Of a stretch of 64,000 nucleotides of DNA, positions 6,276-15,501 are shown piece after piece (the first letter of the stretch is position 1; every line of letters begins with the position of its first letter). Where the stretch lies: positions 33,515 through 97,514 of the forward strand of contig DATAWZ010000022.1 of NCBI GenBank assembly GCA_036266975.1. The letters run 5' to 3'. A program made the translations under genes and the position numbers. The notes beneath the pieces are model-generated. The model ran no database searches and had not been told where the DNA came from. It saw only the letters and a program-made list of their open reading frames with translations. This stretch comes from DATAWZ01 sp036266975. Its GTDB lineage: Bacteria; Actinomycetota; Thermoleophilia; Solirubrobacterales; Solirubrobacteraceae.

Positions 6276-7952
6276 TCAGCTGTTCGGCGCGATGCCCAGG
6301 TAGGGCAGCGCGAAGCCCATGATCTGGCCGAAGGCAGGCGCGGCGACCGTGCCGCCGTAGATGTCGCCCTGCGGCTGGTCGACCACCACCGCGCACAGCA
6401 GCTTGGGATCCTTGGCGGGCGCGAAGCCCACGAACGAGGCGACGTAGGCGGTCTGCGAGTACTGCCCGGTGGCCGGGTCGACCTTGTTGGCCGTGCCGGT
6501 CTTGCCCGCGAGCTCGTAGCCGGGGATCGAGACCTCGCTGGCGGTACCGCCCGGGGCGAGCACGCCCTGCAGCATCGAGCGCACCTCGGCGGCGACGGTC
6601 GTGGAGATGATCCGCCGGCCCTTGGGCTCGGGCACCGGCTTGCCGTTGACGCGCTGAATGATGTGCGGCGCGCGCAGGATGCCGCCGTTGGCGATCGCCG
6701 CGTAGGCGTTGGCGATCTGCAGCGGCGTGACCAGCTCGCCCTGGCCGATCGGCAGGTTGCCCATCGAGGAGCCCGAGTACTGGCTCGGCGGGATGACCAC
6801 GCCGGGCTCCTCGCCGGGTAGGTCCACCCCGGTCGGCGAGCCGAAGCCGAAGCGGTGCACCCAGTCGTTGAAGTCGTTGGCCCCGAGCCGCAGCGCGATC
6901 GTGATCGCCCCTACGTTGCTGGACTGGGCGAGGATCCCGGAGGTGCTCAGCGTCTCCCAGCCGCGCGGCTCGGCGTCGTGGATGACCCGGCCCCCGACCT
7001 GGATGGAGGGCGGCAGGTTGAACTGCGTCTCCGGGGTGACCAGCCCCTGGGTGAGCGCGCCGGCGACCGTCACGATCTTGAACGTCGAGCCCGGCTCGAA
7101 GTCGAACCCGATCGCGCGATCCTCCTGGTTGTCGGCCGAGTAGCCCTGCAGCGTGTTGTCGTCGATCCGCGGCCAGTTGGCGACCGCCAGCAGCGCGCCG
7201 GTGTCGGGATTCATGACGATCGCCGTCGCGTCGAGCGGCGAATAGACGCGGCCGATCGCCTCCAGCACGTCCTCGGCCCGGGCCTGGATGTTGGCGTCGA
7301 GCGTGAGCTGGATGCTCTCGCCGGACTTGGCCGCGCGCAGGTTGCTGATCGAGATCGGCTGGCCGCGGCCGTCGTCGACGATCCGCCGCTCGCCGCTGCT
7401 CCCGCCGAGGATCGAGTTCTCCCCGAACTCCAAGCCGGCCAGCCCGCTGCCCGCCGTGCCGACCAGGCCGAGGACCTGGGCGGCGAGCGCGCCGCGCGGG
7501 TAGACGCGCCGGTTGACCGGGGTCGCCGTGAGCCCGGGCACGCCCGAGTGCATGACCGCGTCGGCGGCGGCCTGCGGCAGCGCGCGGGCGAGGTAGACGA
7601 ACTGCGACGCGCGGTCGGCCAGCCGGGGCAGCAGCAACGACTGCGGCACCCCGATCATCGGCGACAGGCGCGCGGCCGCCGCCGCGGGGTTGGTGATCAG
7701 CGCAGGGTCGGCGGCGATGTCATCGGCGGGCTCGGAGACGGCCAGGAAGACGCCGTTGGTGTCGGTGATCGTCCCGCGCGGGGCGGGCACTCCGATCAGC
7801 TGGACCTGCTGCTCGGCGGCGAGTCGCTCCAGCGCGGGCGCCCTCACGGTCCCGAGATACAGAGCGCGAATTCCGGCCACGACGAGCAGGACCAGGAACA
7901 CTGCAAATAGATAACCGATACGCCGCCCGACAAAGTCCACGCCCGGGCTCAA
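6276..7952 (-). CDS. ftsI: Septal peptidoglycan transpeptidase FtsI (class B PBP)
   Basis: Membrane-anchored DD-transpeptidase that crosslinks septal peptidoglycan. The 558-residue product has one N-terminal membrane segment (about 12-31), a dimerisation/pedestal domain, and a transpeptidase domain with the SxxK motif STFK, the SxN motif SSN and the KTGT motif. The TTG at 7952 overlaps the ftsL TGA as TTGA, which supports this start; an in-frame GTG follows five codons in. It is part of the minus-strand mraZ-rsmH-ftsL-ftsI run. Confidence 0.93.
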   Translation of the reverse strand: MSPGVDFVGRRIGYLFAVFLVLLVVAGIRALYLGTVRAPALERLAAEQQVQLIGVPAPRGTITDTNGVFLAVSEPADDIAADPALITNPAAAAARLSPMIGVPQSLLLPRLADRASQFVYLARALPQAAADAVMHSGVPGLTATPVNRRVYPRGALAAQVLGLVGTAGSGLAGLEFGENSILGGSSGERRIVDDGRGQPISISNLRAAKSGESIQLTLDANIQARAEDVLEAIGRVYSPLDATAIVMNPDTGALLAVANWPRIDDNTLQGYSADNQEDRAIGFDFEPGSTFKIVTVAGALTQGLVTPETQFNLPPSIQVGGRVIHDAEPRGWETLSTSGILAQSSNVGAITIALRLGANDFNDWVHRFGFGSPTGVDLPGEEPGVVIPPSQYSGSSMGNLPIGQGELVTPLQIANAYAAIANGGILRAPHIIQRVNGKPVPEPKGRRIISTTVAAEVRSMLQGVLAPGGTASEVSIPGYELAGKTGTANKVDPATGQYSQTAYVASFVGFAPAKDPKLLCAVVVDQPQGDIYGGTVAAPAFGQIMGFALPYLGIAPNS

Positions 7953-8461
7953 CCCCCCTCTGATACGTCGCTCGCCGCCGGCGGCTCACTCATTGGCGTG
8001 GCCTTGCCCGCGCCGGCGTGCAGCGCGCCGATCGCCGCCCCTTCGAGCGCGGGGGTCGCGGTCAGGAAGCGCTCGGAGCCGGGCTGGGCCATCGCCATGC
8101 CCAGCTGCGTGGCCTGGGCGAGGATGCGGGACGGGTCCGAGAGCTCGGAGACCTGCTCGCGCAGCGAGGCGTTCTGCTGCTGGAGCACCGTCTCGTGGGT
8201 GAGCGCCCGGCCGATCCCGGAGTTGAGCTTGAGCAGCGCGATCTGCATCGCGACGATGCCGATCAGCGTCGCCGTGACGATCCCGATCCAGAAGCGGCCA
8301 CGGATGAGGCGGTCGAGCAGCGGCCGATCGGGCAGCGCGCGCAGCGCGTCGGCGACACCGCGCCGGGTCGCCGGGCGCGTGCGCGCCGGCGGGCGCGTCC
8401 GCGGGGGCGCGGGGCGCGGAGCGCGCTCGGGTGCGGCCGCGGCGGCGCTCGGGGGGGTCAT
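7949..8461 (-). CDS. ftsL: FtsL-like cell-division protein
   Basis: Small bitopic protein in the ftsL position between rsmH and ftsI. The 170-residue product has a Pro/Ala/Arg-rich cytoplasmic part (1-50), a single membrane segment near residues 57-77, and a periplasmic heptad-like region (ETVLQQQNASLREQVSEL) expected to form a coiled coil with FtsB/FtsQ. The ATG at 8461 overlaps the rsmH stop as ATGA. Sequence conservation in this family is low, so the name rests mainly on architecture and position. Confidence 0.8.
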   Translation of the reverse strand: MTPPSAAAAAPERAPRPAPPRTRPPARTRPATRRGVADALRALPDRPLLDRLIRGRFWIGIVTATLIGIVAMQIALLKLNSGIGRALTHETVLQQQNASLREQVSELSDPSRILAQATQLGMAMAQPGSERFLTATPALEGAAIGALHAGAGKATPMSEPPAASDVSEGG

Positions 8462-9510
8462 CGCGGTCCTTCCAGCGGCAGGCGGCGGGCGACGCGCAGC
8501 CGGGCCGAGCCCGCGCGCGGGTTGGCGGCGCGCTCGGCGGCCGACGGCGTGACGGCCGAGTCCAGCGCGGCCTCGGGCACGCGCCCGCAGCCGCACACCG
8601 GCAGGTCGGGCGGACAGATGCAGCCCTGCGCCCGCGCGGCCATGAAGCGCTTGACGCGGCGGTCCTCGAGCGAGTGGAAGGAGATCGCGGCGAGCGCGCC
8701 GCCGGGACCGAGCAGCTCCCAGGCCAGCGGCAGCGCGCGCTCGAGCTGGCCGAGCTCATCGTTGACCGCGATCCTCAGCGCCTGGAAGGTGCGCTTGGCC
8801 GGATGCCCGGCGGCGAAGCGGGCCGGGACGGGGACGGCGGCGGTGATGATCCCCACCAGTTGCTGGGTGGTCGAGATCGGCGCGCGCGAGCGGGCGGCGA
8901 CGATCGCCCGAGCGATCGCGCCGGCGTGGCGCTCCTCGCCGAGCTCGCGGAGCGTGCCGGCCAGGCGTCGCTCGTCCCAGTCGGCGATCAGCGCGTGGGC
9001 GCTGAGCGGCTCGCGCGGATCCATGCGCATGTCCAGCGGCGCGTCGTAGGAGTAGGCAAAGCCGCGCGCGCGGGTGTCGACCTGCATCGAGGACATGCCC
9101 AGGTCGAGCAGCGCCGCGTCGGCGTGCAGCCCCTCCTCGACGAGCTGCTCGAGCGCCTCGGCGAACGGCAGCGCCAGGAAGCGGCTCATGCACGGGAGCG
9201 TCGGCTCGAGCGCGGCGAAGCGTGCCTCGGCGGCCGGATCGCGGTCGATCGCGATCAGCGTGCCGTCCGGGCCGATGTGCTCGGCGAGCAGGCGCGAGTG
9301 CCCGCCGGCGCCGAAGGTGCAGTCCACGACGACCGCGCCCGCGGCCGGCCGCAGCGCCGCGAGGACCTCGGCCGCGAGGACCGGGACGTGCCCGCCTGGC
9401 GGCGCAGCGGGCCCGGGCCCGGCGCCGCGGGGGGTCCCGCCGCGGGCGCGCCGGGGACGGCGCGGCGAGGAACCGGAGCTGCGCGGTGAGCGGGGCATCT
9501 CAACCAGCAT
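8458..9510 (-). CDS. rsmH: 16S rRNA (cytosine(1402)-N4)-methyltransferase RsmH
   Basis: SAM-dependent methyltransferase (formerly MraW) acting on the ribosomal P site. The product has 350 residues with the SAM motif DCTFGAGGHS, the LLDLGMSSMQVD motif, the NDELGQLERAL motif, SFHSLEDRRVKRF and a cysteine-rich loop CICPPDLPVCGCG common in actinobacterial members. The first 40 residues are a low-complexity basic/proline-rich extension before GGHVPVLAAEVL. ATG 9510 overlaps the mraZ end; ATG 9498 is an alternative. Confidence 0.95.
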   Translation of the reverse strand: MLVEMPRSPRSSGSSPRRPRRARGGTPRGAGPGPAAPPGGHVPVLAAEVLAALRPAAGAVVVDCTFGAGGHSRLLAEHIGPDGTLIAIDRDPAAEARFAALEPTLPCMSRFLALPFAEALEQLVEEGLHADAALLDLGMSSMQVDTRARGFAYSYDAPLDMRMDPREPLSAHALIADWDERRLAGTLRELGEERHAGAIARAIVAARSRAPISTTQQLVGIITAAVPVPARFAAGHPAKRTFQALRIAVNDELGQLERALPLAWELLGPGGALAAISFHSLEDRRVKRFMAARAQGCICPPDLPVCGCGRVPEAALDSAVTPSAAERAANPRAGSARLRVARRLPLEGPR

Positions 9511-9940
9511 GACCCGCTGCCCTGGTGATCTCGCCGGCCCCGTGCAGGAGCGCGGGCTGGTGGTCGTTCCACGCGTCCGGATCCCACAGCTCGAGGCGGC
9601 GCCCAGCGCCCACGACGACGACGTCCTTGGCGAGCTTGGCGTAGGCCATGTGGCGGGGCGGGATCATCACGCGGCCCGCCGAGTCCAGCTCGATGTCGCT
9701 GGCGTAGCTGTTAAGCAGCCGCTCGAGCTCGAAGTACTTCTCCGACAGCGGCGAGAGCTCGGCGAGCACGGCCGCGCTGTAGACGTCGTAGGCGTCGGCG
9801 CGCCAGACCCACAGGCACGGCTTCTGGTCCAGGGGGACCGCCAGGACGAGCTCCCCCTCGAGCTCCTTGCGATGGCGAGCGGGGATCGTGAGCCGGTTCT
9901 TGACATCGAGCTTCTGGTCAGAGGTTCCACGGAAGGGCAC
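9500..9940 (-). CDS. mraZ: Transcriptional regulator MraZ
   Basis: AbrB-fold DNA-binding protein that controls the dcw operon. From the GTG at 9940 the product has 146 residues, the usual length, and begins VPFRGTSDQKLDVKNRLTIPARHR, matching the family start MFRGxxxHxLDxKGR. GGGAG lies about 7 bases upstream. The second half repeats the fold with DSAGRVMIPPRHMAYAKL. In the first half the usual DxKGR reads DVKNR, a Gly-to-Asn change. It is the first gene of the cluster and has a matching direct repeat upstream. Confidence 0.92.
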   Translation of the reverse strand: MPFRGTSDQKLDVKNRLTIPARHRKELEGELVLAVPLDQKPCLWVWRADAYDVYSAAVLAELSPLSEKYFELERLLNSYASDIELDSAGRVMIPPRHMAYAKLAKDVVVVGAGRRLELWDPDAWNDHQPALLHGAGEITRAAGHAG

Positions 9941-9963
9941 GTCGGCTCCCGGTCTTTTGAGTC

Positions 9964-10006
9964 GAGCCGAGGTGCAGAGGTGGGAGGAGCCTCTGCACCC
10001 CGGCTC
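9964..10006 (-). promoter_or_regulatory. Stem-loop in the mraZ leader
   Basis: GTGCAGAGG (9972-9980) and CCTCTGCAC (9990-9998) form a perfect 9-bp stem with a 9-base loop, extended by GAGCC/GGCTC at 9964-9968 and 10002-10006. It lies between the MraZ-box-like repeat and the mraZ start, so it would be in the 5' leader of the dcw mRNA. No T-run follows, so a terminator is unlikely. Confidence 0.45.
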
Positions 10007-10020
10007 GCGGAGCCAGAGTA

Positions 10021-10066
10021 CCCACTTTCCCCCACAAAGACAATCCAGCTCGACATATAGCCCCAC
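10021..10066 (-). promoter_or_regulatory. MraZ-box-like direct repeats upstream of mraZ
   Basis: On the minus strand GTGGG occurs at 10035-10031 and 10025-10021, exactly 10 bp apart, as GTGGGGGAAAGTGGG, with a third GTGGG at 10066-10062. MraZ boxes in other bacteria are TGGG-containing direct repeats one helical turn apart close to the mraZ promoter. TATATG at about 10055-10060 is a possible -10 element. Autoregulation by MraZ is inferred. Confidence 0.6.
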
Positions 10067-10212
10067 CTAGGGTTCTCGACGCCCCCTGAGGCCCTCAGCG
10101 CTGTGAAGCCCGGATTTGCGGGCCTTTCACCATTCGCCGCGCCCGCACGCGGGGCCTGCGATCCCTGCTCGTGCAGGAGTTCTTGCAGCGCGCGGCGGGA
10201 TACGATGGCCGC

Positions 10213-11256
10213 GTGTCCACCCCAGCGCCCGCCCGTGCCGCCCACCTGGTCGGCAGTATTCCCGCGCCCGACGCGCAGGGGGCGATGGAGCTCGCGCTGG
10301 GAGAGCTCGACGTGCCGCTGCGCTCGCTGCCCGACGGGGAGACCGGCGAGCGCTACCACTGGATCGTTCACATCATCGAGGCCTTCCGCCGCCATCCGGA
10401 CCTCGAGCTGGCCAGCGACGGGCGTTGGTCGGACTACGAGGACGTGCCCCGCTTTCGCGTGCGCCGCGGCCACCGCCTGAGCAGCGCGACCCTCGACTTC
10501 GGGCACGTCGCCGCCTACCAGGACAGCCGGCCCGCCTTCGAGCGGATGCGCGCCGAACGTGGCCGCGCCGAGCTCGCCTTCCAGGCCGGGGTCCCCGGCG
10601 ACCTGGACATGGCGCTGTTCACCTTCGGCCCGCTGGGGATCCTGCGCCACCGGGCGCCGTTCCGCGAGGCGACGGTGCGCGAGATCGCCGAGATCCACCG
10701 CCTCGGCGGCGACGAGGTCGTCTTCCAGATCGAGGTCCCCGCCGAGCTCGTGTTCGTGGCCCGCGCCCCGCGCCCGCTGCGCGGGCTGGCCGCCGGCCTG
10801 CTCGCGCGCGGGATCGCGCGCCTGGCGCGCGAGTCGCCCGAGGGCGCCCGCTTCGGGATCCACCTGTGCCTGGGCGACATGAACCACCGCGCACTGACCG
10901 CGATGACCGACGCCGGCCCGGTCGTCGCCCTGGGCAACGCGATCGCCGCCGCCTGGCCGCAGGGGCGGCCGTTCGAGTTCCTGCACGTCCCGTTCGCCGC
11001 CGCCGAGGTCCCGCCCCCCACGGACCCGGCCTGGTACGCGCCGCTGCGCTTGCTGCGGCTGTCGGGCGGCACGCGGCTGATCGCCGGGTTCGTCCACGAG
11101 GACCAGCCGCTGGAGGTCCAACGCGAGCTGCGCCAGGTGATCGAGCGCGCCTGGGGGGCGCCGGTCGACATCGCGACCTCGTGCGGGCTCGGGCGGCGTG
11201 CGCCCGACCGTGCGCTGGCCGCCCTACAGCGCACCGCCGAGCTCACGCGCGATTAG
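10213..11256 (+). CDS. MetE/UROD-superfamily TIM-barrel protein of unknown function
   Basis: The 347-residue product begins with a motif seen in cobalamin-independent methionine synthase-like proteins (AHLVGSIPAPD) followed by LPDGETGERYHW, and has a barrel-like alternation of strands and helices. A conserved-looking IHLCLGDMNH segment follows. No zinc-site Cys/His cluster typical of full MetE is evident. GTG at 10213 is preferred since it places the AHLVGS motif near the N-terminus; the frame stays open to 10171. It is monocistronic and ends against a convergent glycosidase gene, overlapping it by 4 bp. The substrate is unknown. Confidence 0.6.
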   Translation: MSTPAPARAAHLVGSIPAPDAQGAMELALGELDVPLRSLPDGETGERYHWIVHIIEAFRRHPDLELASDGRWSDYEDVPRFRVRRGHRLSSATLDFGHVAAYQDSRPAFERMRAERGRAELAFQAGVPGDLDMALFTFGPLGILRHRAPFREATVREIAEIHRLGGDEVVFQIEVPAELVFVARAPRPLRGLAAGLLARGIARLARESPEGARFGIHLCLGDMNHRALTAMTDAGPVVALGNAIAAAWPQGRPFEFLHVPFAAAEVPPPTDPAWYAPLRLLRLSGGTRLIAGFVHEDQPLEVQRELRQVIERAWGAPVDIATSCGLGRRAPDRALAALQRTAELTRD

Positions 11257-12512
11257 CCGTAGCCCAGGTGGCTGAGCGCGGCGCCCGGATCGGGGTCGAG
11301 CAGCTCCATCACCAGCGCTGACCAGGCGAAGTCCTGCGCGCCCATGCCCCGCCCGTCGTCGGGGCCGTAGTACTCGCGCAGCCCCGACCGGTCGACCGCG
11401 CCGCCGATCCCTGCCGCCAGCGTCGCCGCGTGCTCGGCGTAGCCCAGCCGCACGAGGCCGAGCCACAGCAACCAGGCGCTGTTGACCCAGGTCGGGCCGC
11501 GCCAGTAGCGGCGCACGCCGCGGAAGTGCTCGTGCAGAGAGAAGCTCGGCTCCCGGAGGCTGACCGCCGGCGGCGCCACCGCCGTCCAGAAGCAATCGCT
11601 CAACAGGCGCTCCACGAGCCGCCGGCCGACCTCCTCGGGCAGGTCGGGCAAGGCCAGCGGCGAAAGCGCGGCCCAGGTGAGGGGGATCGGCCCCGAGGGA
11701 GCGGGCTGGGCCTCGGGCAGGAACAGCCCGCGGTCCTCGTCGTAGAGCCGCTCGATCAGCCGCGGGGTGATCGACGGGCGCCCGAGGGCCAGCTCGGAGA
11801 GCCCGTGCAGGACGTTGGTGAGCACCTCGCAGACGATCGGCCCGCCCGCCTGCCGGACCGCGGCGATGTCGAACCGCAGCCGCCGGTTGCGCTGCACCAG
11901 GCTGATGAAGCCGGGCAGCCCCTGAGCCTGGGAGCCGAAGATCGGGTCGAACTGCGGCGAGGCGTCCAGGCCGGACTCATCGGGCTGCAGCAGCCACAGC
12001 AGCCCGTCGCCCTCGACGTCGCGATCGCGCCGCAGCCACTCGTGGTGGGCGACGATCCCCGGCTCGGCGGCGGGGTCGCCGACCGCGATCCGCCACGCCC
12101 ATGCCAGCAGCGGCGGCTGGATGGTGGCCGTCATCTGATCGTGAACGTCGATCACGTTGTAGAACAGGCGCCGCGGGCCGGTGAGCGGGCGCGCCCAGAA
12201 GATCGTGTGCCCGATGAACCCGTCCGGACGCGCGGCGGCGAGCAGGGACTCGAGCTCCCGGCGCGAGCGCTCGGGATCGAGCCGCCGCCAGGCGATCGCG
12301 GCAAAGCACGAGTCCCAGTACCACTGCCACGGGTAGCGGCCCGGGCTCGGCCGCGTGTAGGCGAACGGGACGCCCGCGCGCTCGCCGGTCACCCAGCTGG
12401 CGGTGAGCGTGGTCTGGCAGCGTTGCCGGACACGCTCGACGAGCTCGCCCCCGCTCGCCGCCCCCGGGTTGGTATGCGGTCCGCCCTCCATGGTGGGGGG
12501 GAACCCTTTCAC
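11253..12512 (-). CDS. GH63-like (alpha/alpha)6-barrel glycoside hydrolase
   Basis: The 419-residue product resembles the compact bacterial GH63/mannosylglycerate-hydrolase-type enzymes. Visible motifs are WQWYWDSCF (63-70, with the aspartate of the catalytic pocket), YWRGPTWVNSAWLLW in the C-terminal part, and REYYGPDDGRGMGAQDFAWSAL near the end with a candidate catalytic glutamate. No signal peptide is seen, so an intracellular role on a compatible solute or short alpha-glucoside is inferred. The start could be GTG 12512 or ATG 12491. It is divergent from the aldo/keto reductase. Confidence 0.75.
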   Translation of the reverse strand: MKGFPPTMEGGPHTNPGAASGGELVERVRQRCQTTLTASWVTGERAGVPFAYTRPSPGRYPWQWYWDSCFAAIAWRRLDPERSRRELESLLAAARPDGFIGHTIFWARPLTGPRRLFYNVIDVHDQMTATIQPPLLAWAWRIAVGDPAAEPGIVAHHEWLRRDRDVEGDGLLWLLQPDESGLDASPQFDPIFGSQAQGLPGFISLVQRNRRLRFDIAAVRQAGGPIVCEVLTNVLHGLSELALGRPSITPRLIERLYDEDRGLFLPEAQPAPSGPIPLTWAALSPLALPDLPEEVGRRLVERLLSDCFWTAVAPPAVSLREPSFSLHEHFRGVRRYWRGPTWVNSAWLLWLGLVRLGYAEHAATLAAGIGGAVDRSGLREYYGPDDGRGMGAQDFAWSALVMELLDPDPGAALSHLGYG

Positions 12513-12595
12513 GTCCGGCGATGCGGCGGGGTGGACTACTGTTGCGGCCCCTGAGCGCGTTAGGCCGGCCGGCCCGCGGGGAAGGAGAGGCGAAG

Positions 12596-13576
12596 ATGGA
12601 TCGCATCGATCTCGGAGAGTGCAGCGTGTCCGCCCAGGGGCTCGGCTGCATGGGGATGAGCGAGTTCTACGGGCCGACGGATTGGGACGAGTCGATCGCG
12701 GTCATCCACCGCGCGCTCGAGCTCGGCGTGACCTTCATCGACACCGCCGACATCTACGGCGCCGGCCACAACGAGGTGCTCGTCGGCCGGGCGCTCCACG
12801 ATCGCCGCGACCGGGTCCAGCTGGCGACGAAGTTCGGCATCGACCGCACCGGCGGTGACCAGGCGCGCCGGCTGCGCGGCTCGGCCAACTACGTGCACCG
12901 CTCGTGCGAGACCTCGCTGCTGCGCCTGGGGCTCGACGTCATCGACCTGTACTACGTGCACCGCCCGCCCGAGGACGTCGAGGTCGAGGAGACCGTGCAG
13001 GCGATGGCCGAGCTCGTCGCGGCCGGCAAGGTCCGCTACCTCGGCCTCTCGGAGGTCGACGAGGCGCTGCTGCGCCGCGCCCACGCGGTGCATCCGATCA
13101 CCGCCGTGCAGAGCGAGTACTCGCTGTGGACGCGCGACGTGGAGGCGCTCGCCCCGGCGATGGCCGAGCTCGGTGTCGGGCTGGTCGCCTACTCACCCCT
13201 CGGCCGCGGCTTTCTCACCGGCGCGGTCGATCCCGACGGGCTGCACGACGGCGACTACCGTCGCTACAACCCGCGCTTCCAAGGCGACGCCCTGCGGGCC
13301 AACCAGGTGATCGCCGACACCGTCCGCTCGGTCGCGGCGCGGCTCGGCGTCGAGCCCGCTCAGGTCGCGCTCGCGTGGGTCGATGCGCAGCGCGAGCGCC
13401 TGCGCATCCCGATCGTCTCGATCCCGGGCACCAAGCGCCTGCGCTGGCTCGAGCAGAACGTCGCCGCGCTGGGCGTGCGCCTGGACGAGCAGGCGCTGGG
13501 CGAGCTCGACCCGCTCGGCGCACAGGTCCAGGGCGAGCGCTACCCCGGCGCGCTGGCCCCCAACCTGCCGCGCTGA
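12596..13576 (+). CDS. Aldo/keto reductase
   Basis: NADPH-dependent oxidoreductase of the AKR superfamily. The 326-residue product has the family features GLGCMGMSEFYG, the DTADIYG motif with catalytic Asp/Tyr, a lysine in LATKFGID, an active-site histidine in YYVHRPP and a C-terminal nucleotide-binding IPGTKRLRWLEQN. ATG 12596 follows GGAGAGG by 6 bases. It is closest in style to the AKR13-type reductases common in actinobacteria; the substrate cannot be told. Confidence 0.9.
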   Translation: MDRIDLGECSVSAQGLGCMGMSEFYGPTDWDESIAVIHRALELGVTFIDTADIYGAGHNEVLVGRALHDRRDRVQLATKFGIDRTGGDQARRLRGSANYVHRSCETSLLRLGLDVIDLYYVHRPPEDVEVEETVQAMAELVAAGKVRYLGLSEVDEALLRRAHAVHPITAVQSEYSLWTRDVEALAPAMAELGVGLVAYSPLGRGFLTGAVDPDGLHDGDYRRYNPRFQGDALRANQVIADTVRSVAARLGVEPAQVALAWVDAQRERLRIPIVSIPGTKRLRWLEQNVAALGVRLDEQALGELDPLGAQVQGERYPGALAPNLPR

Positions 13577-13632
13577 GCGCTCACCACAGCCCCGGGCCCA
13601 GGCGCTTGGTGCGCAGGGGTGGCCTCAGGCTG

Positions 13633-15501
13633 TCACTTCGCGCACAGGTGAAGCCGGTGGCGCAGGACGACGACACGCACCGCATGGGCCCTACGCACGC
13701 GCAGGCGCAGCGTCACCGTGACCGCGCCGGCCGGCCGGCCGCGCAGCGAGACCGACTGTGCGCGCAGCGAGCGCCCGCGGCGCCGGCTCACCACCCGGCC
13801 GCTCACCACCACCGTGACCTCGGTGATTCTGGCGTCCCGATAGCGCGGCAGGCGGTAGCGCAGCGCGCGTTGAGTGGTGCAGGCCGCGGTGGGGGTGCTC
13901 GTCGGGCAGAACGGGTTGGCGGGCACGCCCGAGCACGGGTCGGGCATCGTCGGCTGCGGCGCCGGCGGCTTGAGCACCACGTTCGTGGTCGGCGGGTAGG
14001 AGGCGAGCACGGTGTTGGGACACGCCAGCAGGATCGCCGTGTCACACAGCGCCTGGAGCCCCAGCTCGCTGGCGAGCGTCTCACCGTTGTAGTCATCGCC
14101 GCAGTGGTCGAAGCTGTCGATGTCGGTCGGGTCGCTGGTGAGCGCCCCGCCGGTGTCGACGTTGGCGTGGAAGCAGTTGCCATCGCTGCTCGAATCGGGG
14201 GTGAGCCCGGAGATCTCGGCGATGTCACCGTTGCTCGGGTTCTCGTAGTACCCGTCGTGGGTGAACGTGTTGTCGGCGATCTCGTTGCCGTAGTCGTCGA
14301 AGTAGCACACCGACAGGTCGCCGAGCGTGCTGCCGAAGCCGCCGCCGCAGTGGGCGATCGCGGGCGGGGTCTCCGTGTCGGGATAGGGCACGAGCAGGAT
14401 CCCCCACGCGCCGTTGTCGGCGAACGTGTTGTCGACCACGACGTCGTTGCGCCCGCCGGAGATCGACATCCCGGTGCCGGTCGGGCCGTAGGCCGCCGCT
14501 CCCTGCTGCGGGACGTTCGGGTTGTTGTTGTCGTAGACGTCGTTGTGCATGAACACCCAGCAGGAGTGGGTGTTCTGCACGCCCGCGGGCGCCGACGGAT
14601 TCACCCCGTCGTTCGGACAGGAGCCGTTCTGGGGGGAGGGGGCGTCGTCGTTGTTCTGGCTGTTGGTGTCAAAGCCGTCCTTGTTCTCGTCGAATGACGA
14701 ATTCTCGATGACGATGTTGCCGCCCGAGTTGGTGCCGGAGTACCCGAGGGGGTTGTTCTCGGCCTGGACGTGGTCGAGTGTCACCGAGCAGTCCGGGCAG
14801 GCGCCGACGTAGAACCCCGAGTCGTTGGCGTTGGACGCGTAGTCGTCCCGGAACAGCCCCGGACCGTCGGCGGTGTTCGAGGAGTAGATCCCGTATCCCA
14901 TGCTCGGCGCGTTCTCACCGGCGAAGTAAGTCGACGTCGCGGTGAGATAGCTGCCGGTGAACGACATGTCGGTCTGCGTGCCGGTCGATCCGCCGCCGTC
15001 CCACCAGATCTCGTCTCCCCCGCCGTTGTCGCCCTCCAGGAAGTTGCACGCCGACAGGTTCTCGACCGTGACGCCGCTGACCTTGTAGACGACGATCCCG
15101 TTGCGCCCGGCGCCGTCCGGTCCGAAGTTCTGGTTGGCGGTCGCGCTCGAGCACTCCGGGCCCGACGCGGTGCCGTCGAGCCAGACCGTGTTGCGGTCCA
15201 TCCCGCGGATGTGCAGGTCGGGCGTGCGCACCAGGAACGTCGACCCCGATGCGTCGTCGCCCATCGCGCCGGGAATCATCTGGTTGCGTGGCTCGCGGTA
15301 ATCGCCGGGGCCTACCAGGATCCAGTCGCCGGGCTGGGCGGCGTCGATCGCCTGCTGCAGGTCGCCGTACTCGCCGGCGACTCCGTCGTCGCTGCCCACG
15401 GTGAGCACGCGCGGCGTCTGCGCGGAGGCGATCGCCGAGAAGGCCGCCAGCAGCCCGGCGGCGAGCAGCAACACGGTGAGCGCGCGCCGACGCACCCTCA
15501 A
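13633..15501 (-). CDS. Secreted right-handed beta-helix protein
   Basis: The 622-residue product has a signal peptide (ALTVLLLAAGLLAAFSAIASA) followed by repeated parallel beta-helix rungs rich in N, D and G (for example GYGIYSSNTADG, NIVIENSSFDENKDG, NDVVVDNTFADNG). The C-terminal 90 residues form a basic domain with several Arg/Val strands. Such pectate-lyase-like folds bind or cleave polysaccharide, but no catalytic set is evident. The TTG at 15501 overlaps the upstream glycosyltransferase stop; a GTG two codons on is an alternative. It appears to be cotranscribed with the GT2 gene. Confidence 0.8.
   Translation of the reverse strand: MRVRRRALTVLLLAAGLLAAFSAIASAQTPRVLTVGSDDGVAGEYGDLQQAIDAAQPGDWILVGPGDYREPRNQMIPGAMGDDASGSTFLVRTPDLHIRGMDRNTVWLDGTASGPECSSATANQNFGPDGAGRNGIVVYKVSGVTVENLSACNFLEGDNGGGDEIWWDGGGSTGTQTDMSFTGSYLTATSTYFAGENAPSMGYGIYSSNTADGPGLFRDDYASNANDSGFYVGACPDCSVTLDHVQAENNPLGYSGTNSGGNIVIENSSFDENKDGFDTNSQNNDDAPSPQNGSCPNDGVNPSAPAGVQNTHSCWVFMHNDVYDNNNPNVPQQGAAAYGPTGTGMSISGGRNDVVVDNTFADNGAWGILLVPYPDTETPPAIAHCGGGFGSTLGDLSVCYFDDYGNEIADNTFTHDGYYENPSNGDIAEISGLTPDSSSDGNCFHANVDTGGALTSDPTDIDSFDHCGDDYNGETLASELGLQALCDTAILLACPNTVLASYPPTTNVVLKPPAPQPTMPDPCSGVPANPFCPTSTPTAACTTQRALRYRLPRYRDARITEVTVVVSGRVVSRRRGRSLRAQSVSLRGRPAGAVTVTLRLRVRRAHAVRVVVLRHRLHLCAK

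Noticed and set aside
6145..6396. N-terminal extension of MurE
   Set aside because: The frame stays open only because it passes through the repeat and the ftsI end; the family N-terminus starts at the ATG at 6144.
9941..10066. N-terminal extension of MraZ
   Set aside because: It would read through the MraZ-box-like repeats; the family start VPFRGT has its own ribosome-binding site at 9940.
10107..10122. Small hairpin GCCCG/CGGGC before the MetE-like gene
   Set aside because: The 5-bp stem is short and can be expected by chance in this base composition; no gene ends nearby on the plus strand.
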